This document shows, piece by piece, positions 21,886-33,662 of a DNA stretch of 64,000 nucleotides (position 1 is the stretch's first letter; every line of letters starts with the position of its first letter). Made by a program: the position numbers and the translations under genes. Source of the stretch: Brevipalpus yothersi. Its lineage: Eukaryota; Arthropoda; Arachnida; Trombidiformes; Tenuipalpidae. The DNA lies in NCBI GenBank assembly GCA_003956705.1, contig QZCP01000064.1:62001-126000 (forward strand), written 5' to 3'. The notes under the pieces are model-generated. The model made no database searches. It was not told the DNA's origin and saw only the letters and a program-made list of their open reading frames with translations.

Positions 21886-24177
21886 GGTTTGTGCCTGGAG
21901 AGAAGAGAGAGAGAGAGAGAACGTCTTCAAAACGCTCGGGTTTTGCTTATAGAAGGTGAACCAGTCTTTTAACCAGAGTCTTTGGATTGCCTATCTCTTG
22001 ACCATTGATTACTTTACAGATTACGAAAAAGAAAGAGAAAGAGAGAGAAAGTAAGCTTGAGTAATCTTTAACTTGTGTGCCTTCAATTAATGGAATATTT
22101 TCACTGTCAGTTCAATGTATTCATGGCATATTGCTCAAATGCCTGTTGATACTAATCTGTGTGCTAAGATGATATCATTTCAGCAAATCATCATCAAACG
22201 AGATTTGCAAGAGAAGAGAGAGAGAGAGAGAGAGCTCTGAGAAGATGAAGAAAAAGGGTTCAGCAAAAACTTACAGAGAACTTGAGATTCAGGTATTCCG
22301 ATGTAATTATCTTGATAAATATTATTTGAAGTATAGATGCTTCGAGAAAAATGTGGAAATCATTTCTCCTTTTTGGCAAAACAAATTGAAGGTATCATTT
22401 CAGGACAACACGAAGTGCTTGCAGGTAGACAAGTTATGTACATGTATAGCTGGATATTCGACTAGTTTGGGCTGATTTCGAAATAGTAATAGTCAGGTTT
22501 CATGTCTCAAGTTTGACAATAATACATCAGATTTTTCGTAGTTTTCTCTGGTCAAGGAAACGCAATAGCCATCGTTTTGCATCTTTCTTCCTCCTCTCTT
22601 CCAAATATCGAAGGACTTTTGATCAAATGCAAATTAAATTCTCAAACACAGCCATCAAAATTGTGATGCTATTGAACTGGCTATACTTGAGTTTATGTTC
22701 CAGACAGCCACTCAAATCTCATTAAAAGAATCATATTTCTAACCTTATTGCACCACTTATTTATGATCTCACTTGATTATTGTGGCTCTCAACCATCTCT
22801 TGCGCTTCATATCTTCATCATGATTCTCTCTTCATTCCTGTCTTCTTGATCATCTCCAATCGAATCATCTCATCTCGTTAGCATTGCTTTATCTTTCACA
22901 ACTTTCTTGAAGAAAATTAAATCGAATTATTTTATTCATCAAGTTGAAAATATAGCGGCATCATGCGGATGAATAGATGATCATTATTCTCTTGAATTAT
23001 TGTGAAAAAGAAGGAATGTCCTAATCGAATATTGCTCCCAATGCAGCACATTATTTAGACTATCATGCAGATCAATTATTACCCTCTCGATGTGGGCAAA
23101 ATTTCCCAGGCGCTTCCTGATTGCCTAGATTTTCGATTAAATGAGCAAACTGACATTTTTTCCGTGATTATATTTATTTTGCTCCTGATGGGATGACATT
23201 CCTTTCTCTTCGGTGATGTTAAATTAATATCAAATTAATTAATCAATTAATTCCATTAGAATATCCAAAGGTAAGCTTTTATAGATGAAATACAGGTAGA
23301 TTGTTAAAGGTAGAATATGCTCTTGTATCAAAAAGTCTCTACTAAGTGACTACTAGTTAGCTTTAAAATTCATTTACCAGCTCTTAGGAACAATTGCTCA
23401 TTCATAAGAATTTTTATCAATTTCTAATACTCGGTGTTTCAAGCCAAAGGCCGACTAAAAATTCCAGAACAGAATGGATCGACACAACCTATGATTTGAA
23501 AAATTAGCAAAACATTCCAGATCTATGCCCTCATCCGCTTACTCATATTTTTCTCAAATTAAATCTGATGATGGTGAAGGCTTTGAAGAATTCAGTTCAG
23601 TGAGCTGATACAGAAATTCCGATGAAATTCCCAAAAGGGAAATGGATTTTTTGTGTAAAAAATCAATTTGAATTGGATATGAACTCTGTAAATGGATGAC
23701 AAAAAGGTCAATATCCTATCAATTAACGGAAGCTAGACAAGTTATCAGTCTGATATCGTGAATAAACAATGAATAGATTGGCAAGAGGCTGATCAGTTTT
23801 TTTCATATTCATAAAAAGAGAAACACACTTGAAAATTCAAGAGACACTAATAGCGAAAATTTTCCACCTCACCAACAATCTCATTGATAGTCCAAACTGA
23901 GAGACAAAAATTTGAGCCCTCTCATCAAAGTACTCATAAGCTTCTGCTGTATATTCAATTTTTCAAAAGCAATCGTCAAGTTGTCATTCAAAGGTTGCTC
24001 ATCCTATTACAACAATAGCCAATAAATGTAATCCTATGCATATTAGATAGTAAGTCTTCCAGAGTACATGTATAAACTAGCAAGACTTTTAAGAGAAAAA
24101 TTATGTAACTCTTTGCATAATTTTTTCAACCAATTTCAATTGTTTGTTACTTCTTTCATCAATTGAAGAATCTCTAA
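21463..24177. other. Gene-poor region upstream of ceramide kinase
   Basis: Likely includes the ceramide-kinase promoter but no element is recognisable. Contains (CT)n at about 21824-21881 and short GA runs at 21707-21720, 21906-21920 and 22217-22233. A 76-codon plus-strand ORF (22245-22475) has no recognised family. The remainder is AT-rich without visible structure. Confidence 0.5.
21824..21881. repeat. (CT)n microsatellite
   Basis: A pure CT run, seen directly. Confidence 0.95.
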
Positions 24178-24815
24178 TTAATCGCTGATGAGTTCCAATT
24201 TTGGGGTCAGGTGTACATCAGGCTTACCGAGTTCGCCTACAAATAGAATTGTTTGATGATGAAGATGATCACGGATGTAAAGAAGGATGAGAAAAGGTTT
24301 GCCAGTCATCAGTGCTCTCCATACATTCATTCGGAATATTTTTTCTTCTTCTCTTCTGATTTCGCTATTTTGAATAGCTATCGTATCTGAATGCCACAAA
24401 ATGAACTCATCTGATGTCACCCACTGTGATGTACTCATTCTGTACATCATGTACTGCTAAACTGTGGCAACATGATAATGTTTGTGAATCGTGTAAGCTC
24501 GTTCAAATTCTCATATTTCTTGTTGACAATCATTATCTAATAAGTTCAAAAGTTCGTAGTCACGGAGAATATTGTCCCTCGATATATTTCTCTGAACATT
24601 AATCCATGCTGTAAAATATCTTTTGATTCCATTCTTCAACTTTAAATTCGGATCGACTGGAATTTCTGAATCCTGAATTTCTGAGTGGTTCTCAAATTTT
24701 TATGACCAGCTTCTGAGTGATAAATTGGGCCTTATTTCTCTCTTCCGATCAGTTCCATTCAAATTTGAGGATTTTAACAAAGAATCTAGTTGTCTAAGCC
24801 CTGTAAACGTGATCA
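24178..24815 (-). pseudogene. Degenerate reading frame of unknown family
   Basis: One minus-strand frame stays open for protein-like stretches broken by only three stops: GLRQLDSLLKSSNLNG..., then KNGIKRYFTAWINVQ with ILRDYELLNLLDND, then an open 90-codon segment to 24178 (VTSDEFILWHSDTIAI...GKPFLILLYI). The first segment follows an acceptor-like TTTACAG near 24815. This is more than expected in such AT-rich DNA, so a decayed gene or exon is likely. The family is not recognised. Confidence 0.3.
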
Positions 24816-25217
24816 TACACGATAGAATAGGATAGAATAGTTTCAGATTAACAAATAAAATATTCAACGAAAATAAGTGTTAATATGAGCTTCCGGAAGA
24901 GATACTCCAATAAGTGTTGATTCATTAGGCTCACTTGGGACTTATTTAGAATTGGTCAACTGATTTAAGAGGATTAAGAGGAAGTAACACTAGAGTGTAT
25001 AACAAGTTACTATTTCGAGGGTCATGGCCAGGGTCGATCAGCTTGTGGTGAACCTCAAATAAGAGCAGGTTTACCAAGAACGACATCAAACAAGAGTTGA
25101 TTGAGAGTAGCCACTGTTAACAGACTAGAGAGTCAAAAAGATGTTTTTCCATCTTTCTCACCTCATCTTGACACCACTTTACATTTTGTCATGATCCATT
25201 CGTTTGGTCACTTCACC
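24816..25217. other. Spacer and presumed 5' region
   Basis: No feature recognised. It lies directly upstream of the secreted/membrane protein gene. Confidence 0.4.
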
Positions 25218-26169
25218 ATGATTCGTTTCTATTCTCTCACAGTGCTATTCGCCATAGCGATCATTACCATTGATGCATCATCACCCATATCTCCATCATC
25301 ATTATCACATTCATCCCCATCCTCCTCATCAGTTCCGACATCTTCCTCATCAGCTATTAAGAGGACAGTCCCAACAGCTCCACAAAATGGCCTATCTTTC
25401 AGCGTTATTTCGCTTGGAAGAATTAAGGAATTTTTCGCCAAAGGAAGATCATTGGATCTAGCTAGAAGTGAGTATTGATTAACTGAAATTTTCTCTATTC
25501 CATGCAATGTTTAGTCGAACTCGTTGTCGATATAGATTGATGGATTGTTCTAATTACTCTATTCTGTTTTCTATTATAGCGTTCTCATCACTTCGTGGTG
25601 CTCTAGGATCACCTATGACCGCTCTTATGTATGCCGGATCGCTGGCTGTTGGAGCGATTGTAATGCTCGCATTTTACGAATCACCAATCTCACCTCTTCC
25701 AGTTCCTCCTCTTCCCGATCCACCAGTGGGACGATTCCCACCTGAGCATCCTATCTGGCCTCCTCCAAGTCACTCGGTTGCAGATGGACCGGTAGCAGCA
25801 GCGTCCGAAGCAAGGCCTGTGGTGATTCCATATCAAGATCCGAAATCGAATCAAGTGAGAAGATTAGAACCTAGCCAGATTAGACCAACGACCCCCAATA
25901 AAATGAGTTCATCACAATCCAATGTCCACAAGGGGACCAAAGTTGCTGAAAGTGTGCCCAATTTTTCCCAATATTATCATCATAACATCAAACCGGAGCT
26001 GAATCAGTGTAACGGAACTTTATGTGACCAGATTGCCAACTTGACTTCTTCCGTCTCCTCAGCTTCCGCTTCATCATTCACAAGAGATAAGCAGCAAAAG
26101 TTGTTCGACATCCTTATGCCCAGAACATCAGCAAGGCAAAGTTCTGAAGATGACAACCGGAATGTGTAG
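25218..26169 (+). CDS. Signal-peptide, Pro/Ser-rich membrane protein of unknown family, two exons
   Basis: Exon 1 is 25218-25467 and exon 2 is 25580-26169. AGAA|GTGAGT to TATTATAG|CGTTC joins in phase 1, giving 279 residues. The chosen ATG sits in a good context (TTCACCATGA) and is followed directly by a signal-peptide-like MIRFYSLTVLFAIAIITIDA; another in-frame ATG lies at 25191. After it come a Ser/Pro-rich low-complexity segment, a short segment ISLGRIKEFFAKGRSLDLAR, a hydrophobic helix (MYAGSLAVGAIVMLAFY, just inside exon 2), a proline-rich stretch, and a polar C-terminus with two N-glycosylation sites around a CNGTLC pair. A single-pass membrane or secreted protein is inferred. AATAAA lies at 26237. 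Family not recognised; possibly lineage-specific. Confidence 0.6.
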
Positions 26170-26236
26170 TAATTGGTACCAATTTTTGATGCCAATCAAT
26201 TTTCAAATTTTTGAACCCCGCTTCTTGACCAACATC

Positions 26237-26242
26237 AATAAA
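26237..26242 (+). promoter_or_regulatory. Polyadenylation signal AATAAA
   Basis: 68 bases after the stop of the preceding gene, on the same strand. Confidence 0.5.
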
Positions 26243-27314
26243 ACTCTAACTAAATTGACGATCCACTTTTAGTCAATGTATAACTTTCCCTCTCTTCCCT
26301 AATCTCACTTTTGTCCACTATCGTGGACCATTGGGCACGAATATTGGTACCTTGATTCATTTCAATTCTTTTTTTGCCATTTTTTTCGATTATTTTTCTT
26401 TTTTTACAATAAGTCCATTCAATTCGTGATGTATAGAATTATCCAAATATTCATACGTTTTACTGGATAATTTTATTTCATTAATCCGATGCTATTATTA
26501 TCTTCAAAATTCTCTGTAAGGATTGGAACATATTTAGATACAGATTTGAACGCGATTCTATCTCTCTGTGGGTTTGGTTCGAAAATTTTTGTATTCCATC
26601 TTTCATGGAATAAGTTATATTTATTTATGAATCCACGAAAGCTATTGATGAATGTAGCCAAATGTAAATATGAAAGAGTTGGCAAAATTTCGATCGATCT
26701 CCCGTAAGAAAGTTGGTCACGATAATTTTGATGATGGTTAACACAATCGACGAGTTTTCCAACAATGGATGTGTATTTTGTTTGATCGCAAATTCTAGAC
26801 TAACAATCGGCATGATTCAGGGTGATTGTACGTGATCATTACCATGAAGTGTGTGTAGGTAGAAAAGATTCCCTTTTCAGTGAGTATTGAATGACCTCGA
26901 TTCACTCATCTCAATAAACACATACACATCAGAGTATAACATTCTCTTGGACTCATCATTCACGATCTACAATTGAAGTCTGAGCTTTCAAAGCATTTTG
27001 AACAACTATTTATAGAAGTTAATGTGATATTGGCTTGAAAAAAATTTAATCATTCAATTTAAACCAACAAAATTCAAGGACATACTGATCAGAATGCTTA
27101 ACAGTCCAGGGGTGCCATATAAACCTAAAAGCCCATCTCATGCTGTCTAGGTAATTCCGACACATCTACATGTACATGAACATTTAAGTAGAGAAACACC
27201 AGATAATATGGACTTCATCTTGAGCAATAGATTTTTGGGTATAAATACTACATATTACTGTATGAACATCGAACTGCAATAATGCCCAAACGAGGAGAGC
27301 AAGAGAGCAAGAGC

Positions 27315-27360
<46 letters not shown>

Positions 27361-28149
27361 TGATTTTCAGAACTTTTTATCATCATAAAATTTTATTTGA
27401 TAATTCTATGATGCTGGTACTATGGAGTGTGAAGAAATACTTGAATGAAGTGAACACGAATATTGGAAAATGGCTTTTTCAAAAGAACCAATGTCGATGA
27501 AGTGAGAGAGGCTGTACCCAATCATATACAATGCGTAATCCTGTACGAACTTAGGCCGGAATTTTCAGCTTTACAGTCACTAGAATTTGTTCACATCCGA
27601 TGAACATGGTTTATGTCAGATGAACGCATTCCACCTTTATCACTCTCCAGCATTCATGTGAAGGTATGTTCGAACATAATATTCGAGTACAGCTAGTATT
27701 CCAAAATTCGATCACACTAAATAGTGGATGATCTTTTCTCTCAAAAAACCACCATAGGATAGGAGGGTTTGAGATATCCTACATCTTTGAGCAAAACAAA
27801 TATTTATTCTGAACAAAAGTTCTTTCGACATTGAATTTTAGTCACTTTCTATCTTGATGATAAATGTGTGTTTGCTAGGTTTACTCACCCTGAGATCATC
27901 CCTTGTCTCAAGAATCTTGAGTCAAGATGCAAAGGAAAACAGCTCCAATAGTCTGAGTTTCTATCAATGGTGCTCTAGTTCCAGTTCAATTGATCGATGA
28001 GTTTCGATGTTGACTCAGAGACAAAGAGCAGAATTTCATAAAATAAGACTGCTTAGATACAAGACTCATTCATTCGGCTCTCTCAAACAGACTAAAGTGG
28101 GAATTCTGTCGATTTTCTTACATAAGCACTCAGTGCAAAACAAGGGTGA
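26243..28149. other. Intergenic, 1.9 kb
   Basis: No supported gene. Contains (GA)n at about 27316-27358; otherwise AT-rich. Confidence 0.5.
27316..27358. repeat. (GA)n microsatellite
   Basis: A pure GA run, seen directly. Confidence 0.95.
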
Positions 28150-29475
28150 ATGGAGTTGACCAATTCTCAGCGAAGAATTATTTTTGTCATTTGTTTAATT
28201 ATCAGTGGAATCGGCCTTGCCGGCCAGTTATATGTGCTAATAGATTATTGTTTAAAGGGTGATGTGACATTCGACTCGACGTTCGAACAGCCTACCAATG
28301 TAACCATACCAGATCTGATGATATGTACTAAATTGATGAGCGCTTTGACATATGACCTCGTTTTCAAAGAGATCCCAAAACTATACGAAGTTGTTTGCAC
28401 ACCTTACGATGTGAAAGAATGCCTCAATCGGAGTGATAGATTAGCAATATTGGAAAGAGAATTCCTTCGAACATTAACCATGGACATGGCTCACAAATAT
28501 GTTATTAAGTCACATCAACTAGTGCGAGAAGTTATTCCAGCTGGGTATCCCTCTAGTCGATTGAATAAGAAATATTGCTCGATTTTGGATCACATCATGT
28601 TCCCAGAGTCATGCTACACAGTTAGATGCCGTAATGGTAATGAAACAATAAGTGTTCCTAGAAGAGGTCGTGATTTTTCATTACATCCTTCGGTGATTAC
28701 AGTGGTGTTAAACACAACTCTTTTATCAAGTGCGAGTTTCCGAATACTAGTCAGTCCAACAGAAAATTCCCGAGCCACATCAGAAGGTGCCAGATCAGTT
28801 GTGAAGGCTAAGCCTGGTGGCTCAGTTTATTGTCAAATCAATTATAGGAAACTTGAAGTTTATCGTTTACCTCCACCTTTTAAAACGAAATGCAAGAATT
28901 ACACCAGAAATGAGGCTCTTGATCAGTGTCTGCATAGAGTTTTCATCAAGCGCTTTGGATCACCGTGTCCTGGAAGATTTATTCATCCCAATCAATATGT
29001 TGGAAAACGATTGAAAGTGAAGCCATTGCTCACTTCTGGATTTGAATTCATCTATCAAAACTGTGTAAAAGATCTTCCTGAAGAATGTAAGACCGTCAAC
29101 TATATATCACAAATGCAAAGTGAAGATGTTGTGGAATATGCTGATAAAGCTGAGGTGATTATTGATGTTCTGGTGCCAACAGAGCTTGATTTGATTGTTC
29201 ATGCTGGCCCAGCCTGTAGATCATCACAAATCGTAGTCTTGAGTAGCAGTGTGATTGGTAGTTGGTATGGTGTTAGCATATTTGGTATTTTGACTAGTTT
29301 GATGGGATGCCTGGCAAAGATATGTATCAGGAGACGATTGAGAATCAAATTGAACGGTAACAGGGGCATCAGAGTAGATCGAAGACTTTTCCAGCCAAGC
29401 TTGAATTTCAGAAATAAAAATTCCAATCGAGCAGATAGATTTATAGGTGATCAAAGTTCCAACTCAGTTTATTGA
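28150..29475 (+). CDS. DEG/ENaC-like sodium channel subunit 1
   Basis: Single exon, 441 residues. A short N-terminus is followed by TM1 (about residues 9-33), then VTIPDLMICTK, the equivalent of the family's post-TM1 FPxVTICN motif. A cysteine-rich extracellular domain of about 320 residues follows, with HIMFPESCYTVRC, RLPPPFKTKC, ALDQCLHRVF.K.FGSPCP and DLPEECKTVNY. TM2 (about 357-390) contains GSWYGVSIFG, whose G-V-S fits the family's (G/S)xS selectivity filter; a basic tail follows. Known: such channels are homo- or heterotrimeric, amiloride-type Na+ channels gated by ligands, acid or force. The protein is shorter than typical pickpocket or ASIC subunits, and the finger and thumb regions appear trimmed. 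It lies upstream of two closer paralogues on the same strand. No AATAAA immediately downstream. Confidence 0.7.
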   Translation: MELTNSQRRIIFVICLIISGIGLAGQLYVLIDYCLKGDVTFDSTFEQPTNVTIPDLMICTKLMSALTYDLVFKEIPKLYEVVCTPYDVKECLNRSDRLAILEREFLRTLTMDMAHKYVIKSHQLVREVIPAGYPSSRLNKKYCSILDHIMFPESCYTVRCRNGNETISVPRRGRDFSLHPSVITVVLNTTLLSSASFRILVSPTENSRATSEGARSVVKAKPGGSVYCQINYRKLEVYRLPPPFKTKCKNYTRNEALDQCLHRVFIKRFGSPCPGRFIHPNQYVGKRLKVKPLLTSGFEFIYQNCVKDLPEECKTVNYISQMQSEDVVEYADKAEVIIDVLVPTELDLIVHAGPACRSSQIVVLSSSVIGSWYGVSIFGILTSLMGCLAKICIRRRLRIKLNGNRGIRVDRRLFQPSLNFRNKNSNRADRFIGDQSSNSVY

Positions 29476-30217
29476 TGTCCATTGATTCTATCCATTGTAA
29501 TCATTGAATTTTCTCGAACTCTCCATGATTAATGATGATGAAAAAGAAATGATCACCCGGTAGAGATTGTTACCCTGAGCTCAATCAGAAGCCCTGATCT
29601 GAATTTAAACCTAGGATCTTACTCGCGACATTCACCCGAAAGACGTTCGGTGAATTGCAGTTGGGTTGAGTTTAATACAACAAAGCTGTAAGAAATTGTA
29701 TTGTATATACAGTATTCAGCCTTAATGAAATGACTCTATTTAAACTTTTAGATGACCGAAATCTGAAGCTTTCAAAATTAGATCGAAAAACAATTGAAAT
29801 AAGAAGCATTAAATTGAAAAATTTTTCTCCATTGCTTCAACCAATTAACATAACATGAAATCAGATCATGAGTCAAAGATTCATGAAATGATCATATTTC
29901 ATTTCAATACCTATCAAACAGGACAGTCAAAGAATTACTGGGCAGAGGTTTTCTTTTTTTTCTTGATCGTCGACACAAAAAATGGCCAAAATTTTCCCAA
30001 AAAAAAATAGTCAATAAAATTTATTGAATAAATTGATTCTTGAATTTTGCCGCCAAAAAAAGGAGGCAAAAAAGAGAGGGAAAAAATTTAAAACGTTGGT
30101 TAATGAACATAACAACATGCAATCGCTTAATGACGTTCATGATTAAGTTTTCATATTATTTAAATTTGACCATTTTCTTCTATTGTATCTGAATATCATA
30201 TCCTTGTTCACCTTATC
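29476..30217. other. Intergenic
   Basis: AT-rich, no gene. On the minus strand near 29600 GGTTTAAATTC resembles a tRNA B box, but no tRNA fold was found around it. Confidence 0.4.
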
Positions 30218-31728
30218 ATGAGTGTCCTTGATTCTCGTTGCAATCAAATTTCACAAATTAAAGTTAAACCCGAGCCTGTGGATGATTTCTGTGAAGTTGT
30301 GATGGTGAAACCGGTGAAAAACATATCATCACAAGTATCTACCGGGAAAGTTAAAGCTGAATCTGGTGATAACTTTCGTGGAATTGTTTCAACCAAGAAT
30401 GAAAATGGTCAATCAAATGATGTGCCGATGGCACAACGCCTTGCCACTGCTATGCAAATATCATCAAATCCAATGCCTCAACCAGCAACCGGCAGGTAAG
30501 TCTGACCAATCCCAGTGCACAAGCGAGCATGTTATTGTTTATTGCTAATTATCTAATCTAATTATCTAATCAATAAAATTTTCTTGTATCCAACAGCTCA
30601 TTGAACTCACCAACACTGAACAATGTGTCGAGAGCAAATTCAGTAAATATTCGAGGGCCCCCGAATAGACGTTACTATAATCATGGACACAGCAGTCGAG
30701 GTGCTATGTTAGAGCAAACCTTCTTCAATTCTCTTCAATCAATATCTATCACTGGACAAAGATCGAGCCGACACTTACCCACTAGTCTTCGGTCAATTGG
30801 ATTGATAACCTCCCAGTTTTATAGACAATTGACCAACCATCTTAGAGGACAAGACATTACTCAAATCTGTCCTGAAAACGTTCTCTATCGTGTAATGCTC
30901 GCCCAAGCTAGTGTCCAAATATTTCTGTCTCGGGCAAACGCTAATTCACCAATCAGCCCAAATACAGCACAAAAGATTTACTCACCAAACTCTGGATTGA
31001 TCGAAACAGTTAAAGCATTTGGAAAATGTTTCACTCCTATTGCTCACATCATTCGTAATCTTGGCAGTTTTGAATATGGAGGCAATTCTTACTACCCGAT
31101 CTTTGTTGAAACTTATTCGGTCACTTTCAGTCTTCCTCCTGTCACTAGATCCAGTAGAAGGCAGCGTGAAGAAACAGTTATCGGTCCTCGTCCTGCTGAA
31201 ATCAATTTCTTCAATCTCAGACGTCTTGTTGAACTTCTGTCAGATAGATCAACTGATGAAAATTTCAGGAAACTTCATCAACGTCAAAATTCTATTCCTG
31301 GAGCTAATTTCGCCGGGAATGTTCTCACCAATGCTTATGATATCATCCCTCCCGATTATGGATTAGAGGACTTTGTCCGTGATTCAGCTCTAGTCGAAAC
31401 CCTAATCACAGAGGTGGAAAGTAAAGTTCCAAGGTTGGTCACAAGCGTTCCTCTGAACGGTCTCGGCACATTCGCACAGCTTTGTTATCGTGTGATGCAT
31501 GATACTGACGAAACACTTCGATGTGGAAACGATGGGGTTGAGGGATTCTCTGTTTGGACAGTCTTATGCAATTTGGATGTTCCCCCATGGATATTCAAAG
31601 CTGGCTGCTACATCCTCACCGGTGAATTCGACCCCAAAGTTACCGCCTATAGTGACAGAACTCCTAATGGTGCACTCATGTATCGTGAGATTAACTGGTC
31701 GTCTTTGTTGTCCAATTTTATCAAGTAA
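30218..31728 (+). CDS. Unknown nuclear-type protein with SUMO-site-like N-terminus, two exons
   Basis: Exon 1 is 30218-30495 and exon 2 is 30597-31728. CGGCAG|GTAAGT to ATCCAACAG|C joins in phase 2 (ATGSSLNSP), giving 469 residues. The N-terminal 90 residues are acidic/polar with two psi-K-x-E sumoylation-type motifs (VKPEPVDD and VKAESGD). Then a basic R/N-rich linker (GPPNRRYYNHGHSSRG), followed by about 340 residues that look globular and mostly helical (FYRQLTNHLRGQDITQIC, SGLIETVKAFGKCFTPIAHI, NFFNLRRLVELLSD, DFVRDSALVETLITEVESK). No signal peptide, membrane helix or known catalytic motif was seen. AATAAA at 31820. It sits between DEG/ENaC genes 1 and 2 but is unrelated to them. The helical body with a disordered basic N-terminus could suggest a capsid-like or nucleic-acid-coating fold; that is speculation. 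Confidence 0.65.
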
Positions 31729-32312
31729 CCGTTTTATACTAGCAAGTGCATTTGGATTGGGCAATGCATTGTTTTCCCTAGTTTATGCTCGTTCCATTAT
31801 ATTGCTTCTTGAAAGTCAGAATAAAACCTAGCCCAAGAACTGGACATCTTCGAATCTGAGATTATTGCGTATCGGAAGCTCCCTCAAGTTGGCAGAAATG
31901 GATTTCACGATTTCAAAATCGATCCAACTTTTCTTTCTTTCTTTCTTTCTTTCAAAGTCATCCTAATCAATGGAATCGATTCCGCTTAAAGAAGGATTCT
32001 TATGAAAGACTTCTAAAAGAATATAATGATGATCAATCAGTGTACAATTCCTGACCTTTCTAGTCAATCAATTATGGTGGAAGATTTGAATATAATCCTA
32101 TCTCAAACTAATTCGAAGCTAGTGTTCCATCATATGAGGCACCTTTTCGTTGATAATCGATAATGCTCTCCATTTCAGCATTGGGTACAAGATGCGAGGA
32201 ACTGAGATTTAAAGCTAACTTGATAAGAAAATTTGATCTGATCCATAGATGGTTCAATTCTTTTTCTCATTTTTATATTGATTCATCACAATTTTGGACT
32301 CTAGATGCAGTT
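31729..32312. other. Spacer, contains (TTTC)n
   Basis: AATAAA at 31820-31825 serves the preceding gene. A short TTTC tetranucleotide repeat lies near 31928-31954. An open frame extends upstream of the next gene to an ATG at 32163. Confidence 0.6.
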
Positions 32313-33662
32313 ATGATGAAATTTTCCCAATATATAGAGTGGTTGAAGAGAAGACCAGAACTGATAACATCCGTTCTGTTATGTACTCTGGGATGTTTGG
32401 TCCAATTCACGTTACTGACTAGAGAATTCATTCAAATGCAAGTGATATATGACTCAAATTTTGCGTTCGATGAGATAACCGATTTGCCTTATGTAACAAT
32501 TTGTTCAAAAGTTGCATTCATCATTAAATTGGATCAACTAATCCTCAGAAAGAAACATCTCTTCAGCTCATTGTGTCGTGAATCCTTCAATCGGAGGTGT
32601 CTCGAAGACAAGAGTGTACAAGATCGATTCGAGAAAATTCTGCTGAAAAATTTCGATATGGATGAGATCAGTGAATATCTTCCGCCAGGAAGTCAAATTT
32701 TCAAAAGAATTCTCATCACAGGATCCGTTGAAGATCATCTCAAAAATGGGAACTGTTCAATTACGGATCATCTCCTATTCCCTGAATTCTGTTACACAAT
32801 TATTTGCCGATATGGAGACGAAGCTTTCCCTATTTGGCGAGGAGGATTTGGACTCGGAATGGTTCAACAAATGATGAAAATCGAGATGTTGACCCGAAAT
32901 TTCAGTTATTGTTCATTCCGAGTGATGGTACATCCTTCCCAAGATGGCCCTCTGGTTACTCCAAGAGTGACCGGTGTGATAGTTCTCAATCACCGGACCG
33001 GAGTGTCCAGCCATCAAATCAGTTACAAGCGATCCTACCTCGAACTTCTTCCACCTCCTTATGAGACCAATTGTCAGTACATTTCACTCAATAAATTACT
33101 TGATGATTGTCTCAATGATCAATTCATTGCTAAATTGGGTACACCTTGTCCAGTTAGATTTATTGCACCTGAAAAATATATCGGTAAGCACCTTAACCTA
33201 TCCAGTCTACAGGGTGTCGAGGAGGGCAAGTATGATAGTATTTTTATGGGCTGTTTGGATAATTTGCATAGAGAATGTAAGACTGTCAACTATGATGTTC
33301 AATTACATAACTCAGAGATGGTCTATGATCGTAAGAAGAGAGAGCTAGAACTCATAATCTTGACTCCATTGATCCAAGATACCAAGATGTTCGCAAGTCC
33401 CAAATTGCCGATTTCCCGATATCTGATCAACTGTGGAAGTATCTTCGTTACATGGTTTGGACTCAGTATTTACAGTATATCGTCACATCTTCTCCATGCA
33501 ACAGGTAATGTTGTTAAGCGACGGAAAATGAATGGAGTTCGGAATCTTCCCACCAAACGAAGTCAATCAGACGAAAAGTTATTCTTCAAAAATAACCGAA
33601 ATCTTTATTCACACACGAATGTAACATGGGACAGACAGACTTGTAGCTATATTCACATTTAA
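32313..33662 (+). CDS. DEG/ENaC-like sodium channel subunit 2
   Basis: Single exon, 449 residues from the ATG at 32313, chosen because it aligns with the start of the paralogue at 34420. An in-frame ATG at 32163 would add 50 residues that have no counterpart there. TM1 lies at about residues 18-38 (ELITSVLLCTLGCLVQFTLL); ITDLPYVTICSK is the post-TM1 motif. The extracellular domain has HLLFPEFCYTIIC, ELLPPPYETNC, LLDDCLNDQF, LGTPCPVRF and RECKTVNY. TM2 contains TWFGLSIYSI with the G-L-S selectivity-filter pattern; the tail is basic. AATAAA at 33701. A central 301-bp tract is almost identical to gene 3. Trimeric Na+ channel function is expected from the family; ligand unknown. Confidence 0.75.
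   Translation: MMKFSQYIEWLKRRPELITSVLLCTLGCLVQFTLLTREFIQMQVIYDSNFAFDEITDLPYVTICSKVAFIIKLDQLILRKKHLFSSLCRESFNRRCLEDKSVQDRFEKILLKNFDMDEISEYLPPGSQIFKRILITGSVEDHLKNGNCSITDHLLFPEFCYTIICRYGDEAFPIWRGGFGLGMVQQMMKIEMLTRNFSYCSFRVMVHPSQDGPLVTPRVTGVIVLNHRTGVSSHQISYKRSYLELLPPPYETNCQYISLNKLLDDCLNDQFIAKLGTPCPVRFIAPEKYIGKHLNLSSLQGVEEGKYDSIFMGCLDNLHRECKTVNYDVQLHNSEMVYDRKKRELELIILTPLIQDTKMFASPKLPISRYLINCGSIFVTWFGLSIYSISSHLLHATGNVVKRRKMNGVRNLPTKRSQSDEKLFFKNNRNLYSHTNVTWDRQTCSYIHI

Noticed and set aside
22245..22475. 76-codon plus-strand ORF after a GA tract
   Set aside because: Composition fits chance in AT-rich DNA; no family or splice context.
29529..29660. tRNA- or SINE-like B-box match (GGTTTAAATTC, minus strand)
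   Set aside because: No A box at proper spacing and no cloverleaf could be drawn.
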